Assembly: GCA_947359465.1 (NCBI GenBank) | Contig: OX375873.1 | Location: 55,399,573-55,463,572, forward strand | Direction of reading: 5' to 3' | Source: Metellina segmentata | Taxonomy: Eukaryota; Arthropoda; Arachnida; Araneae; Tetragnathidae | DNA length: 64,000 nucleotides | Shown: positions 21,077-32,477 of the stretch, piece after piece | Position numbering within the stretch: position 1 is the first letter of the stretch | Layout: every line of letters begins with the position of its first letter | Made by a program: the position numbers and the translations under genes | The notes under the pieces: generated by a model | The model's input: only the letters and a program-made list of their open reading frames with translations | The model's database searches: none | Told to the model about the DNA's origin: nothing

Positions 21077-22383
21077 CAGAGGCTGTTCGCACATTTTTTA
21101 GACGATTTTGGTTAGCGGTAATAAAAAATCGTTTGCTGCAAAAGAAATAATTGCAGTTGTACTCTATGTTCTTAAAAGTCAAAATTATCGTCTGCGGCTT
21201 GGGAGGTTTGTTTTTATTCAAAATGGCATCTTTAACGAAGCAGTGGTTCGAAGGCTATATTTATGCTCTTTCCGAAATGAAATATTCATATTCCGTTATC
21301 CAAAAACGATGTGAGAGTCATGGTTTTGTGATATCTAAAGCGTCGGTAGGTAATATCGTCAACAAGAAAGGGAAAAAACGTCAAATTGGAGCCTCAAGTG
21401 GGACAAAAATTCCAAACAAGTATCCAAGGAAGAAACGGACATCTTCGACTACTGCAAAGGTATGGTGTTTAATGTTAAAAGAAAATCCCCCTAGTCAAAG
21501 GACAGTTGCAAAATCATTAAAATGCTCGGTGTCCACTGCAAACAAAATGATAAACGTTGATTTAAACCTTAAGAAAGCGAAAAAATGCAATGTGCATCGT
21601 CTTTCTCCAAAGCATATCGCTGAACGCAGGACACGCTGCAGAATTCTATATAAAAAACACTTATCCAAAGAAAAATGGAAAAAAAATTGTCACAATAGAT
21701 GAATCATGGGTGTATTTAAATGATTGCAGCAAAAAAAAAAAACATTTATTATCATAAAAGGGGAGAAAAAAATTTAAGTACATGGTTCACAGAATCGAAA
21801 GAAAGTTTTTCTAAGGGATTCATGATTGTTGCTGGTTTTTCATATAATGGCAAGTTAAAAATAAAGAGAGTGGAAAAAAAATGTCTAGATTAACTCCAAA
21901 TACTATCAGGAACATATTTTATCGCCCATTTTTCTGAATGAAATACCATCGCTTTACCCACAGTGCCATCAATCTGTGGAACTCCATCAAGACAAAGCTA
22001 GCAGTCACACATCAAAATCCACTGTAAATTTCCTAAAAGAAATGGAACAAAAAACCGGTATCAAGGCCATACCCTTCACTGATATCCCTACTAAATCTCC
22101 CGATGTATCACCTATGGATTTTTGTGCTTTCGGCCTTTTAAAATCTGCATTATCCAAACGTCGGCCTACAACCCTTACAGGACTCTGGAAAGCTGTTCAG
22201 GAGGAATGGGATAGAATACCTCTTCTGACACTTCAAAAGGCATTATTATCCTAGAAATTACGGTGTCGAAAGATAGTTCAGAATAAGGGCTATCAAATAG
22301 AACATTTAAAACACAAGAATTTTATGTAATTTAGTTTTGTGAATACAAAATACATTGTCTAAAAAATGTGCGATCAGCCTCTG
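21077..22383 (+). mobile_element. rosa-type (DD41D) mariner element, full-length but decayed
   Basis: The terminal inverted repeats begin CAGAGGCTG(T/A)TCGCACATTT and match at 26 of 27 positions (21077-21103 and 22357-22383). TA dinucleotides flank them at 21075-21076 and 22384-22385. Length about 1.3 kb is normal for a complete mariner. The right side abuts an AT microsatellite, a plausible target for TA-directed insertion. Confidence 0.93.
21223..22317 (+). pseudogene. mariner transposase, rosa/DD41D type, frameshifted
   Basis: The most likely start is the ATG at 21223 (MASLTKQWFEGY), 24 codons inside a longer open frame from 21151. An N-terminal helix-turn-helix region and a second DNA-binding segment (NPPSQRTVAKSLKCSVSTA) precede the catalytic core. 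The first catalytic Asp is in the TIDESWVYL motif just past 21690, reached only through a shift in an A run near 21680; a second shift lies in the A run near 21730. The second Asp is at 21991-21993 (HQDKASSH) and the third at 22117-22119 (SPMDF), with 41 residues between. A TAG at 22252-22254 replaces what looks like a Trp codon, after which KLRCRKIVQNKGYQIEH continues. Inactive. Confidence 0.93.

Positions 22384-22385
<2 letters not shown>

Positions 22386-22432
<47 letters not shown>
22386..22432. repeat. (AT)n microsatellite beside the rosa element
   Basis: ATGTAT-type repeats pass into pure AT dinucleotides immediately after the right end of the mariner. Confidence 0.95.
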
Positions 22433-22436
<4 letters not shown>

Positions 22437-22760
22437 TTATTTGCTTATAATGGTGTTTGAGGGAGTATATGAGCAATTTCTTAGCATTTTGCGGCTCACA
22501 TTCGTAGAAAACACCATTTTGTGTTGTATGGGTCAGGCTCCTCAATGATGACGCCCTGATCCACCAACACTTTCATTTTCAATAAATTCCTTTGTTTTTA
22601 TTTTTTGAATTTCCTCTTGTCTTAGAAATTATATTCCATACCATGCTATGTCTGCAGCTTTCAGCGCGCTTGCATAGTTAGTTTTAACTTTGGTTTTCTG
22701 GTTAAATACCAATGCTTTTTAATTAATTTTATTTTGATCTTTCATTAAATTACGTATTTG

Positions 22761-22762
<2 letters not shown>

Positions 22763-22824
<62 letters not shown>
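22763..22824. repeat. (AT)n microsatellite
   Basis: About 30 AT dinucleotides without interruption. Confidence 0.97.
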
Positions 22825-22828
<4 letters not shown>

Positions 22829-22829
22829 A

Positions 22830-23805
22830 CAAAATAGAGGGAAATGAGGTTTACAGCATAGAATACTTAATTGTCAATGCTTTTACAGCACATTAAGAGT
22901 ATCATTTCTCAAGAACTTATGATTAGTTTTGCGATTTTGCCGGAGCATTTCGATTAATTAACGGACTTGAAGGTAAATTTCACAGTTCATTTTAATTATA
23001 TTATCAAGTTGAAATAACGGACGGGAGCAAAAAGAGCAATATTCTGACAACCGGTTCGCACAAATGACTATAGTGATAATTTCCCCTCGATAAACGATTT
23101 TCTAAAGAAAACACATTTATATCATTGACTCACATTAGATAAAATAAATTAAGTACCCACCACTAAATAACTACCCTTTGGTACTGACATTAAGCTTGTG
23201 GAGACAGAGAGCTAGGAACGATATGAAACGGTGTTGAGATCCTATGTAAATACATGACGTTGAAAGGCTGGGCAAATATTATTGTAAATAAACTTTGAAT
23301 ACAAATACCGTGTTAAAACTGAACTTCTATATCAACGCTTTTATGAAAGGAAGGGTTTTGAGAAGCAAACGGCATAACAGTGGGTGAAGGTATAACATCC
23401 AATGGCACCCTCATACAAATAATTATTTTGTCTGCTCATATACATCTCACTAATTTATATTCATTTGCCCAAACAAATATTATTAAATTAAAAGATTCAA
23501 CAAACAGTCTAATCTGAAGAATTATGTGAAATGTTACTATTAGCCCGAACAAAATCTAAAACAAGTTTAAATATTGAAGATATATACCACTCTCTTGATA
23601 ATGAGAATGTTTCGGAATATTCATTCTGCTTCTATCGTTTCGATCAAAATAGCATTATAATCGTTTTGATTAACTTATGTTTATCATAGATAAGATGGTT
23701 GATTGGGAGTAATAAATACAGGATATGATTAAAAAGCTACGCCGTATGATAAAACCAAGCAAAATTCCAGCATTCTCATATCACTTTTAAAGTGGTACTA
23801 GTATG
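22830..23805. other. AT-rich sequence, nothing recognised
   Basis: No transposon ends, SINE boxes or open frame of interest are visible. Short simple-sequence patches only. Confidence 0.35.
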
Positions 23806-23808
23806 CTA

Positions 23809-24397
23809 CGAGGGTTGTTCAATAAAGAATGATCATAAACTAATAAAAAATAATTTCCTGTACTAATCCTCCAAATTTTTATCGTCTTTCTCAAAATACT
23901 CTCCTTACATGCAATGCACTTATCCCACCTCTTTTCCAGTCTTCAAACACATGCTGGAAGCCATTTTTTGACAGGTCCTTCAAAATCGCCAACGCAACTT
24001 TTACAACTGCCTGTGATGATGAAAACCGCTTTCCCGGTGGTGTTTCTTCACATTGGGGAAAAAGAAAAAAAATCGCATGGCTACATCAGGACTATATGAA
24101 GGATGGGGAACACACATGACAATGGTTTTTGAAAGATCTGACGATTTTTTAATTCTAAAACAAAATTTCAATGCAGTGTATTGCAATTCGCGTGTCACTT
24201 CCATTTTTGCCGTAGGCGAAAGTAAAACTAGGCGTTTTTGGCCGGCTGCCAGGGCCTCAGCAATGACTTAATGACCGTGAAACTTGCGCTATCTATTCTC
24301 CACTTATCCCGCTACACATTCCATATTAATTTTATTTTTCTTGATTTTTTAAACATCTTTAAAAAAATTATGATCATTCTTTATTGAACAGCCTTCG
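23809..24397 (-). mobile_element. internally deleted mariner element, minus strand
   Basis: Inverted repeats of 30 bp (CGAGGGTTGTTCAATAAAGA at the left; 28 of 30 positions match at 24368-24397) are flanked by TA at 23807-23808 and 24398-24399. Transposase fragments are in minus orientation. At 589 bp, more than half of a 1.3-kb element is gone. Confidence 0.92.
23885..24270 (-). pseudogene. mariner transposase C-terminal relic
   Basis: Reading the minus strand: a PHPSYSPDVAMR motif (about 24119-24075), the region of the third catalytic acidic residue, then FFFFPNVKKHH, and further on CLKTGKE and GEYFEKDDKNLED, which parallels the C-terminal W-x-KCI...GEYFEGD tail common in mariner transposases. 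Stops and frame changes interrupt the segment, and the N-terminal and central parts are absent. The residue expected to be Asp after the SPD-x-AP motif appears lost. Confidence 0.8.
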
Positions 24398-24399
24398 TA

Positions 24400-25610
24400 T
24401 TAATGAAAAAAGAAAGCAATCCCATGCTATTATGGTCTTCCATTTAAACTTCCCTTCTTGCCAGATGTATTCGAAAGTTGTGTCAAAGCACGTTAAGTAC
24501 AAAACATTTTGAGGACAAAAAACATTTGTTTTACTTCATGCAAGGTACAAGGAACATTAAGTCAAAGATAAATTTATCGTTAATGTTTAAAAATAAGCAG
24601 GAACAAAATACATCTGCTGTTAATCACGTAAATGTCAATTTGTAATTCTATTGAATTTTTGTTTACTAATGTTGTTTAATTGCTTGAAGAATGAAAACTT
24701 TGAAGTTAATGTTTTTCGACACTTATCCTTGTATTTGTTCTCTAAACATTAAATGTATCATTCTGTTAAATAACGGTGCGAAAAGTGTCTTTTTCTTCAG
24801 ATTCAGCTTGAATCATTTAAAATGCATTGTAAAGCAAAACAAATTAATTCATTGGATTTCTGTATAAGCTAATATCCAAATGCGTATGTAGAAAGTTTTA
24901 TCTAACAAGTTTCAAATCTTTAAAGCGTTATCTATTTTTGTAGATTTTCAAGATGGATATTTGAAAGGTTATTCAGATTTACCCAAGTTCATTACATTAA
25001 ATTTGAGATGCAATAACAATCCTGAATAAAAAGCGATAATTTTCTCAGGATAAAAAAAAAGTATGATAATATCTTTATTCTTTTTATTTGATTAGTTTCC
25101 AATTTAGGGCATGTTTAATTTCGCCTTAATATGCGCGCACATCTAGCCCTTTCTGTGTTCCCTAACAACTTTTAAAAACAAAAAGTTTTTCATCTTAAAA
25201 TTATTTTAAATTCATATTTTATCTTGAAATGGTTGTTCAAATTTTAGAGCTATGCAGGGTAAAAATGCATTTGTAACCGTAGATGACGTTCAATTCTGAC
25301 GATTCAATGTGACACCATTTCCTGTCTTACGCCTTCTTTCTTGTTTTAATTTTCGTTGTGACAACACTTTGGAATTTTCGAAACAATTTTACTTGGTGAC
25401 CAAAGTTTACGTACAATGCATCGTAACTGAGCAATGTAAAACAAATTATTGATTCAGAAACTGGATTGAATTTTTTTTCTCATTGTGTGCATTTGCCTTA
25501 CAGAGTGTGAAGCGAAAATTCTAATGGAAGAAAGCTTTTTAGTTTTCTAGAAAAAGCCAATTCATAATACTAAAACGGCATCGTTATTTTTGTATGTTTA
25601 ATGGTAACCT
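24400..25610. other. AT-rich sequence, nothing recognised
   Basis: I see no mobile-element ends, tRNA-like boxes or supported exon. Confidence 0.35.
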
Positions 25611-25615
25611 ATTTC

Positions 25616-25834
25616 TCACAACATATTTTAATTCTTTAGTCGATTAGATTCGGGATATCGTTCAAAGTGTTTACGTGTCGAAATTATTTTTAAAATTATT
25701 ATTAAAAAAAGCCGGAAGTGTAAACACAAATATTGAAATTATTTTTTGTATGATTATTAATAGTACCATATTTTCCCACAACATTTAAAAATTATTTTGT
25801 CGATTAGATTCAGGTATATCGTTTAAAGTGTGTT
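25616..25834. repeat. diverged tandem duplication, period about 158 bp
   Basis: cacaacat...gtcgattagattcgggatat, then cgttcaaagtgttt (25617-25672), is repeated as cacaacatttaaaaa...gtcgattagattcaggtata, then tcgtttaaagtgtgt (25776-25833). Confidence 0.75.
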
Positions 25835-25839
25835 TCGAA

Positions 25840-25864
25840 ATGTTCCGACTTCATCTCGGAACAT
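25840..25864. repeat. 9-bp hairpin, TTCCGA/TCGGAA
   Basis: ATGTTCCGA, loop cttcatc, TCGGAACAT. The arms are perfect. It sits at the end of the second copy of the duplication. Confidence 0.85.
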
Positions 25865-25869
25865 CCGAC

Positions 25870-26680
25870 GTTTTCCACATGAAAAATGAAACTTCAAATG
25901 TTAGACACGAAAAAGAAGTTTTAGTTTTTTCAAAATAATTTCCAAATGACTAGAAAACATAAAAAAATTTTCAGTCATTTGTTTTACTTCAAGGTTTTGA
26001 TTGTTGTATTTGGATAAATGTTCAATATTATAATTTGGATAATGTTCAATACATAAGAGCATTTGCACTACCATGATTATTTTTTAAATTTGATTTTTTA
26101 GTAGTTAAAAGACACATTTTACAAATATAAAATGTCGTTACTGCTTTGTAATATAACCTATACTATAGTTTATTATTTGGGGTGAAACGCATATCTACCT
26201 CAACGTTGAGCATCCTGGTAACATTTTGGTGGATAAATTATCTACCATTTTCGGCAATGCGGTCCTAGATTTTCCAGTGTGATTATCGAATTTTATTACA
26301 GTGGAATGCAAGGGGCATGTTCCAACCTAAAAAAGCTGAGCTGTTGGAAACTTTGAGTAAACAATCCTTTTTGTAAGCTCTAGGATCTTTAAGAGGATAC
26401 GAAACTTGCTTCGACGTCCTACACCTCTCTTCTACTTCTATGTGGAAGGAACAGAATAGGACCAGACTTTTGCTGTCATTTTTATTTATTTGTTCAGTTT
26501 CTTTTCTTTAGTCAGTCTTTTTTCATTGTAAACAAAAATATTTTATTATTTTCAACACCCTTTACTTTAACATAGTCTATAAATAAATAAATATAATAAA
26601 AATATTTTACTTATAACTATATTTGCTGCATAAAGTTATTTACAGTATTTTCATATTGAAAATTTAAATAATACCATTTA
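25870..26680. other. no feature recognised
   Basis: 26160-26460 is less AT-rich than its flanks but contains no open frame or repeat I can identify. Confidence 0.3.
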
Positions 26681-26685
26681 ACATA

Positions 26686-26947
26686 TCGCACCCCGGCAAG
26701 AAAAGTGACACAAGTCAAAAAATTTAAATTTTGATGTCATGTCATTGAAAAATATGTATCAGGTGCCCCAGCGTGTTATATTAGTATTCTATAGAGTATA
26801 ATAGAAGTTACCACCATAAATTACTTAGCTAAAATTTAAAAGAAGCTAATACTATTTGAATGTAAGTTTTATAGTATTCTTTATGTTGATGTTTTTTTCT
26901 CAAATTCTGCAATTTTGAGTTGTGTCACTTTTCTTTGCGGGATGCAA
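26686..26947. mobile_element. short MITE with 34-bp inverted ends
   Basis: The left end (CGCACCCCGGCAAGAAAAGT, 26687 on) and the reverse complement of the right end (TGCATCCCGCAAAGAAAAGT) match at about 29 of 34 positions, including GAAAAGTGACACAA. The flanks read ACATAT on the left and ATATGT on the right, so the target duplication is TA or ATAT, consistent with Tc1/mariner-type MITEs. The body is about 260 bp with no coding sequence. Confidence 0.85.
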
Positions 26948-27348
26948 TATGTAAATTTTACTTTATTTCACTCTCGCACAATGAACGTAAATATTTACAA
27001 ACGGTTATTGATCTAACACTGCCCTTTCCAGAGGAAACTTTACAAGTACAAAGACGAGTGAATTAAACAACTACTTCCTTCAATGCAAGCAGTCGGTAAT
27101 TTTAAATGGTATTTAGAGGGATTTTCAGCGTGAACAAAGAAATCTAACGATTTGCGAAGATTTGACTTCTGCCGTCCAAATGCCCTCGCATGAGAAATAC
27201 CGGGGTTACCTTAAAATGTAGCTTATAGCAGTCTTTGTAACGTTTGGCGTTTACTCGCCCAATCAACAATTATACATCAATTCGGAACTTATTCTGCAGA
27301 ATTTTTATAAGTGCAGAAATCGCGCTCGTATTCGAAAATCAAACCAGG

Positions 27349-27356
27349 TGACGTCA
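27349..27356. promoter_or_regulatory. cAMP-response-element-like palindrome TGACGTCA
   Basis: A perfect 8-bp CRE consensus lies in a GC-richer patch 70 bp before an ATG-initiated frame at 27426. In this repeat-rich setting a chance match is possible. Confidence 0.3.
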
Positions 27357-27626
27357 CGTTTAGAATACTTATAGGAAGCACGTATCGCTACAGTAGCACC
27401 ACCTATATTAAAGCTTGACAAAAAAATGTCTCTGCTAGCATGCATAGATAGAACTAGTCTTACACCGATGTCAAAAACTGTAGTAAAAAGAGGAAAATTT
27501 CGAATTTTGAAAATATTTCATAGTAATCTCAGCAGTAAGAGTACGAAATTTTTCAATTACATGCATAATTTGAGCAGTCAACCCACTCATATCAGCAATA
27601 AGAACGCTACATCTAAAAAAATTAAT

Positions 27627-28365
27627 ATGGATGCTCTTACTCCTGCTCGAGTAGTTGGTAAATTGGAAGACGAAGTGGAGGGGGGAGTAGCGAATGAGAA
27701 TTGTATTGCCAGAATGCTGTTATCACGTACCTGGAAACAATTTTCTAAACATGGAACTACCAGGGGAACCTAGCACGCAAGACCATTCCATCATAAAATC
27801 GTTATCTTGTTATAGCGTCTGAAAGATCTTGTCGAATAATTGCTGAGAAGTTCGCGAAGTAGCTTGAAAAACCAAGAGCAGCTTCCATCATTACCTCATC
27901 AATTAGTGTCAAGGCATTTGAAAAATCTCAGATCATATTCCATTGTGTCCCTTCAACAAAACCACGAAAAATATCAAGCACTATTCAGTGTCGCGAACAC
28001 TTGAGAAAGCAGAATCTGTTAATACAAGTCGGCAATTCATATGGCAAGACAATCACAAAACACTTTATCCAAGAAGGCGTGAAGTTTCCTATCACACCAG
28101 TGGTAAATGTGAAATAGCTTGCGTCAAGTATAACGATCAATACAACAATTAAATATTAAGGTTAAAAAAGTCACATGAATTAAGTGTTTTCAAGCTGGTT
28201 CATTGTGACAATACCCGTCCACATAAAACATCAGGAACAATTGGAATGAAATTGGAATTGGTCAGCGTATTCACTAAACCTAAATCCATTCGGAAATGTA
28301 TAAGGGGATACTGGGAGATGATTTAGAAAACCTTCATCAACAACCAACCTCACAAAGACCTGATG
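27627..28365 (+). pseudogene. Tc1-like transposase relic
   Basis: Three separate segments resemble Tc1 transposase in the right order. MDALTPARVVGKLE...LLSRTWKQFSKHGTTR (27627-27765) matches the first helix-turn-helix with its W-K-x-F-x-x-x-G-T end. NRYLVIASERSCRIIAEKFA (about 27798-27860) matches the second DNA-binding segment. HCDNTRPHK (about 28200-28230) and SLNLNPFGNV followed by GILGDDLEN (28270-28330) match the second Asp region and the SPDLNPIENVW motif. Stops and frameshifts separate them and the catalytic Glu position is Gly. The ATG frame from 27426 runs into this relic and I do not call it a separate gene. Terminal repeats were not found. Confidence 0.65.
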
Positions 28366-28387
28366 ACGACCCTGGAAGGAGGTAGGT

Positions 28388-28560
28388 AGTTAATGAATGC
28401 CACACTGAAGAAACACAAAGGGTTATCGGCAACGGTCCGGGATCAATCCAGAAGGGAACGAGCCCAAGACAACGCCTGGTAATTTTAAACCACGGTCAGT
28501 TGACCAAAACAACACCTGAGCTGACCCACACTCTCCAAATTTCAACACCAAGCCAACATG
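28388..28560 (-). repeat. SINE family S1, antisense
   Basis: cggcaacggtccgggatcaa, acaacgcctggtaatttt, ccacggtcagttgacc, then cacctgagctgacccacact: the S1 blocks in antisense, extending about 30 bp further toward the SINE body than most copies. Confidence 0.7.
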
Positions 28561-29865
28561 AGAACATTTGAGGCCACGACAAATATAAAGTGCATTTCAC
28601 TAACATAGTTCGAAATAGTTATAGAGACGAAAAAGTTCGTTCGATACAAATCCATCGAATACCTCCTGTACAGACATTTCAAACTTATTAATTTAGTACT
28701 ATTAATAAAGCTGGAATTATATATTAGATATAACTTTGGAATAAATAAAATGGCGATTAAAAGGAATAAAACAAATAGCACCAACAAGTACTCTTTAATG
28801 TATAAACATATATTTTTACTTTTAGTTAGAGCAAAAGTTTTGAATAAGAGGAGTCGACTTTTAAAAATTAATGACACATTTTTCTTGAAACGAAATAATG
28901 CCTAAAGTTTTTGTTACATTTGCACAAGGGGGATGATTTAAAAATGGAAAAAAAGTTCTAAGTAGTGTTTCGTACCCTTTTATATTTATCTAATTAACAC
29001 TTACATGGCACTTTTGATCATCAGATCGACAGTATTAACACAGGTTCCATATTGTGTATCTAGTGCGTATTGACAATTTCTATAGAAAACAAAAATAAAA
29101 GAAACTTTTAAGTTTTAAAAATCCCATTGATATCATTATCGGTACTAAACACCAAACCAAGGCGATTGAATATAACCGGCCAAGGCTTACGTTTTTATGC
29201 ATTGCACAGATAACATCAAATGAAAACACTTTGTGGTTTTGCTCGAATTAAGCATTTTTACAGATATTAGATCAAACTAAGACACATGAGCAAAATCAGC
29301 TTTTTTCTTTTTAGAAAATGGATAAATTCATATTCTAAGAAAAATATCTACAAGTTCTTTGGAGAAAAGAGTCCACACATAGCCAATAGGGTAGAACACT
29401 AAACGGATGTGCTAACTCCGATATTGCCTCGTTGAAAATGGGAGTGGACCGTTGGAATAGGAGCCTGAAATTGAAAGAAAGCCCACCGAGAGAAATGAGG
29501 GTTTTTTGATGAGGGAAGTTTTTTTTTACTGCTATTGCTATCGGTTTTCTAAGTTAAAATCTTACAAACAGATATTGTTATCTCTCTCTCTGTCGAACAA
29601 ATCTCACAATAAAGCCGTTCAATATGCGTGGAAAGGTAAAGAGAATAATACATTTTTGCGTTAAGCATTGAATCATTAAAATTTTCATTTTTTTTCATGA
29701 AAGCTAACATAAAACCTTTATCGAACTGAGCCTAGTGTGCAGATGCAGGGCTGTTATATTGAAATTTACACTATAAGTTCTCATGATCCATTCTTGTTGC
29801 TTCTGTTTACTTGTGTGATATACTCAGGAATGTGCTGTTACCAAATCGATTTTGAAAGAAAAGTG
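28561..29865. other. AT-rich sequence, nothing recognised
   Basis: A 111-codon minus frame (28877-28542) is rich in hydrophobic residues, as expected of translated AT-rich DNA, and overlaps the S1 SINE at its end, so it is not called. Confidence 0.35.
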
Positions 29866-29867
29866 GG

Positions 29868-29945
29868 GTCATTGTGTTTATTTGTCCACTGCGCTAGCAG
29901 CATGTGACTTGTAGGGCGAGTAGGTTCGATTGATGTAAATTACCC
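29868..29945 (+). repeat. SINE family S2 head
   Basis: gtccactgcgctagcagcatg, a spacer, then gtaggttcgattgatgtaa. Both tRNA-like boxes are recognisable. Just downstream, ggccataaaatccaag (about 30008) resembles the tail of family S3. Confidence 0.65.
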
Positions 29946-30239
29946 TTTTGTAATTCTCTACGGTTTCTGTAAAACTTTCCTTGTGTCTTAAGGAAATATG
30001 ACCTTTAGGCCATAAAATCCAAGCAACCGAGAGAAAATGTAAGAAACGGGGTTATTTTCTAATTTTGTTTTGCACATCTCTCTTGTCGGAAATATTTTGA
30101 TAGGAAAACTAGAGAATTTAAATAAAAGATTACAGTTGAAAAGATCTACGGTTTTAAAATTTCTAGAGTGTTTTACCGATGAATGAAAGAATGGCATATA
30201 TGGATCCGAAAGATTTCGATTTTCTTCCTCTAAAACTCA

Positions 30240-30470
30240 AGTTTAAGATTTAAGCGACAGATGGCGCTGTTTAAATTTTTTCTTGGATCGAAGTAGAGCG
30301 GAAAGAGTGAGATCTCATTCTCTCATCTCATCTCGGGGAACCAAGCAGTTGAGAATCGGAACGGCACGTTCTGCGCTAGCGGCCACACTGCAGCGAAACG
30401 GATACATTTTTTGAAGAAATGCAAAAACAATCCCCATCAACTGAGCAGGATACTTAAAACCGTCGCAGAC
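30240..30470. promoter_or_regulatory. possible promoter/insulator segment
   Basis: The patch is GC-richer and carries CAGATGGCGCTG (30258-30269), close to the core recognised by insect CTCF, and GGCCACACTG (30381-30390), one base from the GGTCACACT core-promoter motif known in Drosophila. It precedes an ATG-initiated 104-codon frame by about 300 bp. Motif matches are by eye; transcription from here is unproven. Confidence 0.3.
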
Positions 30471-30710
30471 ATTTGGGGCAGCAGATTTGACTGCATATTA
30501 AAAGCCGAGCTTCATCAGCGCTCGTGTTAAGGGCAATAACGACAAGTCCATCGAGATGCAGTACAACTGTACACAAAGTTTCCAAATTGAATACTGTGCA
30601 TACAAATAACTGGTGCAATCATTAGAGCACAATACTGCTGCGAGGAGTCTATCCGTAATTACCTTTCGGCAATAACAAATAACCATATTCCTGGAGACTT
30701 ATTATTAGAA

Positions 30711-31025
30711 ATGCCGTCGGTTATGTTAATAGGGGGCCTATCTGGTGCACCAATCGAACTCGAAAACAGGAATCGACCTCCAATTACGTTTGGCGCGCGG
30801 AATAAAAGTGATTTAGGTGTAGACATTTTGCACAGGGGTTATTACGGGGCGAGCGATGAGTGGCTAGGTTTGAAATTGCCTCATGCCGACGTCATTTATG
30901 AGGTATTTCCTGGTCGGGGGGTTGCCACATGGGCCAAGTGGAGGCTTTTCGCCAAAGCTCGTCTCCGGGAGGTTACATCTTGCTCATGCAAGCTTCATAA
31001 TCCAATTTTATTGCGTACAAATTAA
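30711..31025 (+). CDS. hypothetical ORF, 104 codons
   Basis: ATG (30711) to TAA (31023-31025). The frame begins MPSVMLIGGLSGAPIELE, is hydrophilic overall, has no evident signal peptide, membrane segment or known motif, and lacks the poly-Lys/Phe look of chance frames in AT-rich DNA because the DNA itself is GC-richer. I do not recognise it. An internal GT (GAG then GTATTTCC at about 30901) could be a splice donor, so it might be part of a longer spliced gene. It may equally be a non-coding GC-rich island or an old repeat. Confidence 0.3.
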   Translation: MPSVMLIGGLSGAPIELENRNRPPITFGARNKSDLGVDILHRGYYGASDEWLGLKLPHADVIYEVFPGRGVATWAKWRLFAKARLREVTSCSCKLHNPILLRTN

Positions 31026-32475
31026 TGCAAACTGATATCAACGCCATTTTTAATGAAGGGATCAATAGTGCACATCCTCATTTGAATGTATTTTTTTTTT
31101 AAACGCGTGGAAGAACAATAAATTATACAATGTTTGATGGATGGGTCCGACAGTTGCATAATTTCGATCGCTTTATTCTTCGGTCTCTTTTCATGTGCAT
31201 TGCGCTTTTCAGTTATTTTTAAGCTCGTTTCCACTCAAGTGAATTCATATCGCTGTATAAATACAAAAATAAATTACTCGTTAAAAATTATATTATTAAA
31301 TAAATTTATTTTTTGGATATATTTGAGTCACGTATTTTTGACATGATTCACAGAACATCAAATCCGTTATTTATGATTTTTCAGAACGATGATTCTGTGT
31401 ATTCTAGATGTAAAAATTACTCTTTTAGCGAATGGAATCGTTTTAGTTTGTGTAACGTAGTTACAGAAGTTTTTTAATTGATGTCTCTATTTTTTAACGA
31501 ATCGATGAAAGTAACTATTATTACATTATTATTTCGCACACGTTATTTCATGAGCGATAAGCATGACTGTTTCCATCCCCACACGGTCAGTCAATACTAG
31601 AGGAAATTAGGTTCGAAAAGCTTCTAGGAAGGGTGCACTTGTGACAGTGCTGGTTAGAGGCAATCGAAGATAGAATAAATTTCTTTTCATCGTTCCCTTA
31701 AGATCTATTTAAGAGCTCAGCAGGAAAAGTCTGCTTCAGCTAAAATTTATAATGAAAGAGAAACTTTTTAAATGGAGAAGACCAATTGGGAGGAGTAAAG
31801 AATAAGGCTTATTCAAAATTTTGAGCAAAAAGTGAAGGAGTATCCAATGGGTAGACCACCGTTACTACTAACAGGGATAATCTCCAATATCGCAGCGCTT
31901 TAAACCAGAATACGGACCGGATCTACTGGGTAGCAGATAAAAGCTATAATTACTAAAGCTATAAAGTGTTGTTTAGAGGACTAATCTTTCCAATGCACAA
32001 ATACTTCTCAGGTATTATTTCATCACGGATTTATTTTCATCCAAAGGTTTTTACTTGATTTTTGATAAGCAGTAACGTTTTCAATTTGTCATGAAAACAC
32101 TGAAATTTTTGTGACATACTGATATTTTTTAATTATATATAATCATACTTCAAAAACCAAAATCGGCCAAATTTAGAAGATCCTGAACATTTGTGTGTGA
32201 ACATTATATCAGAGTAGCAATAACTTAGTGAAGCTACCACTTGGCTTGGTAACTGATCATGAGTGCAATACTTAAAGACTCAAAAGAACGATGGATGTCA
32301 ACTGCAAGTGGCTGTAGGTTGTCTTCATACATGTTCGTTAGCGCGCAATTGTCCATAATTTTTTTTCCATAATATGTGAAGTGTGTTAGTTCACCATGCT
32401 GAGAGAAAACTGACTTTTGCATCCTGTATAAAAATGTCAAACCTTTTACACCTATGTCCAACACGATTGTGTGCC
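31026..32475. other. no feature recognised
   Basis: Mostly AT-rich. The 101-codon minus frame ending near 32234 extends into the SINE at 32480 and on into its inserted copy, so it is a shadow. A short stretch near 32232 (acttggcttggtaactga) resembles the head of SINE family S3. Confidence 0.3.
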
Positions 32476-32477
32476 GA

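Noticed and set aside
22306..22548. Tyr/Ile-repeat proteins
   Set aside because: These are translations of the (AT)n microsatellite and the mariner end.
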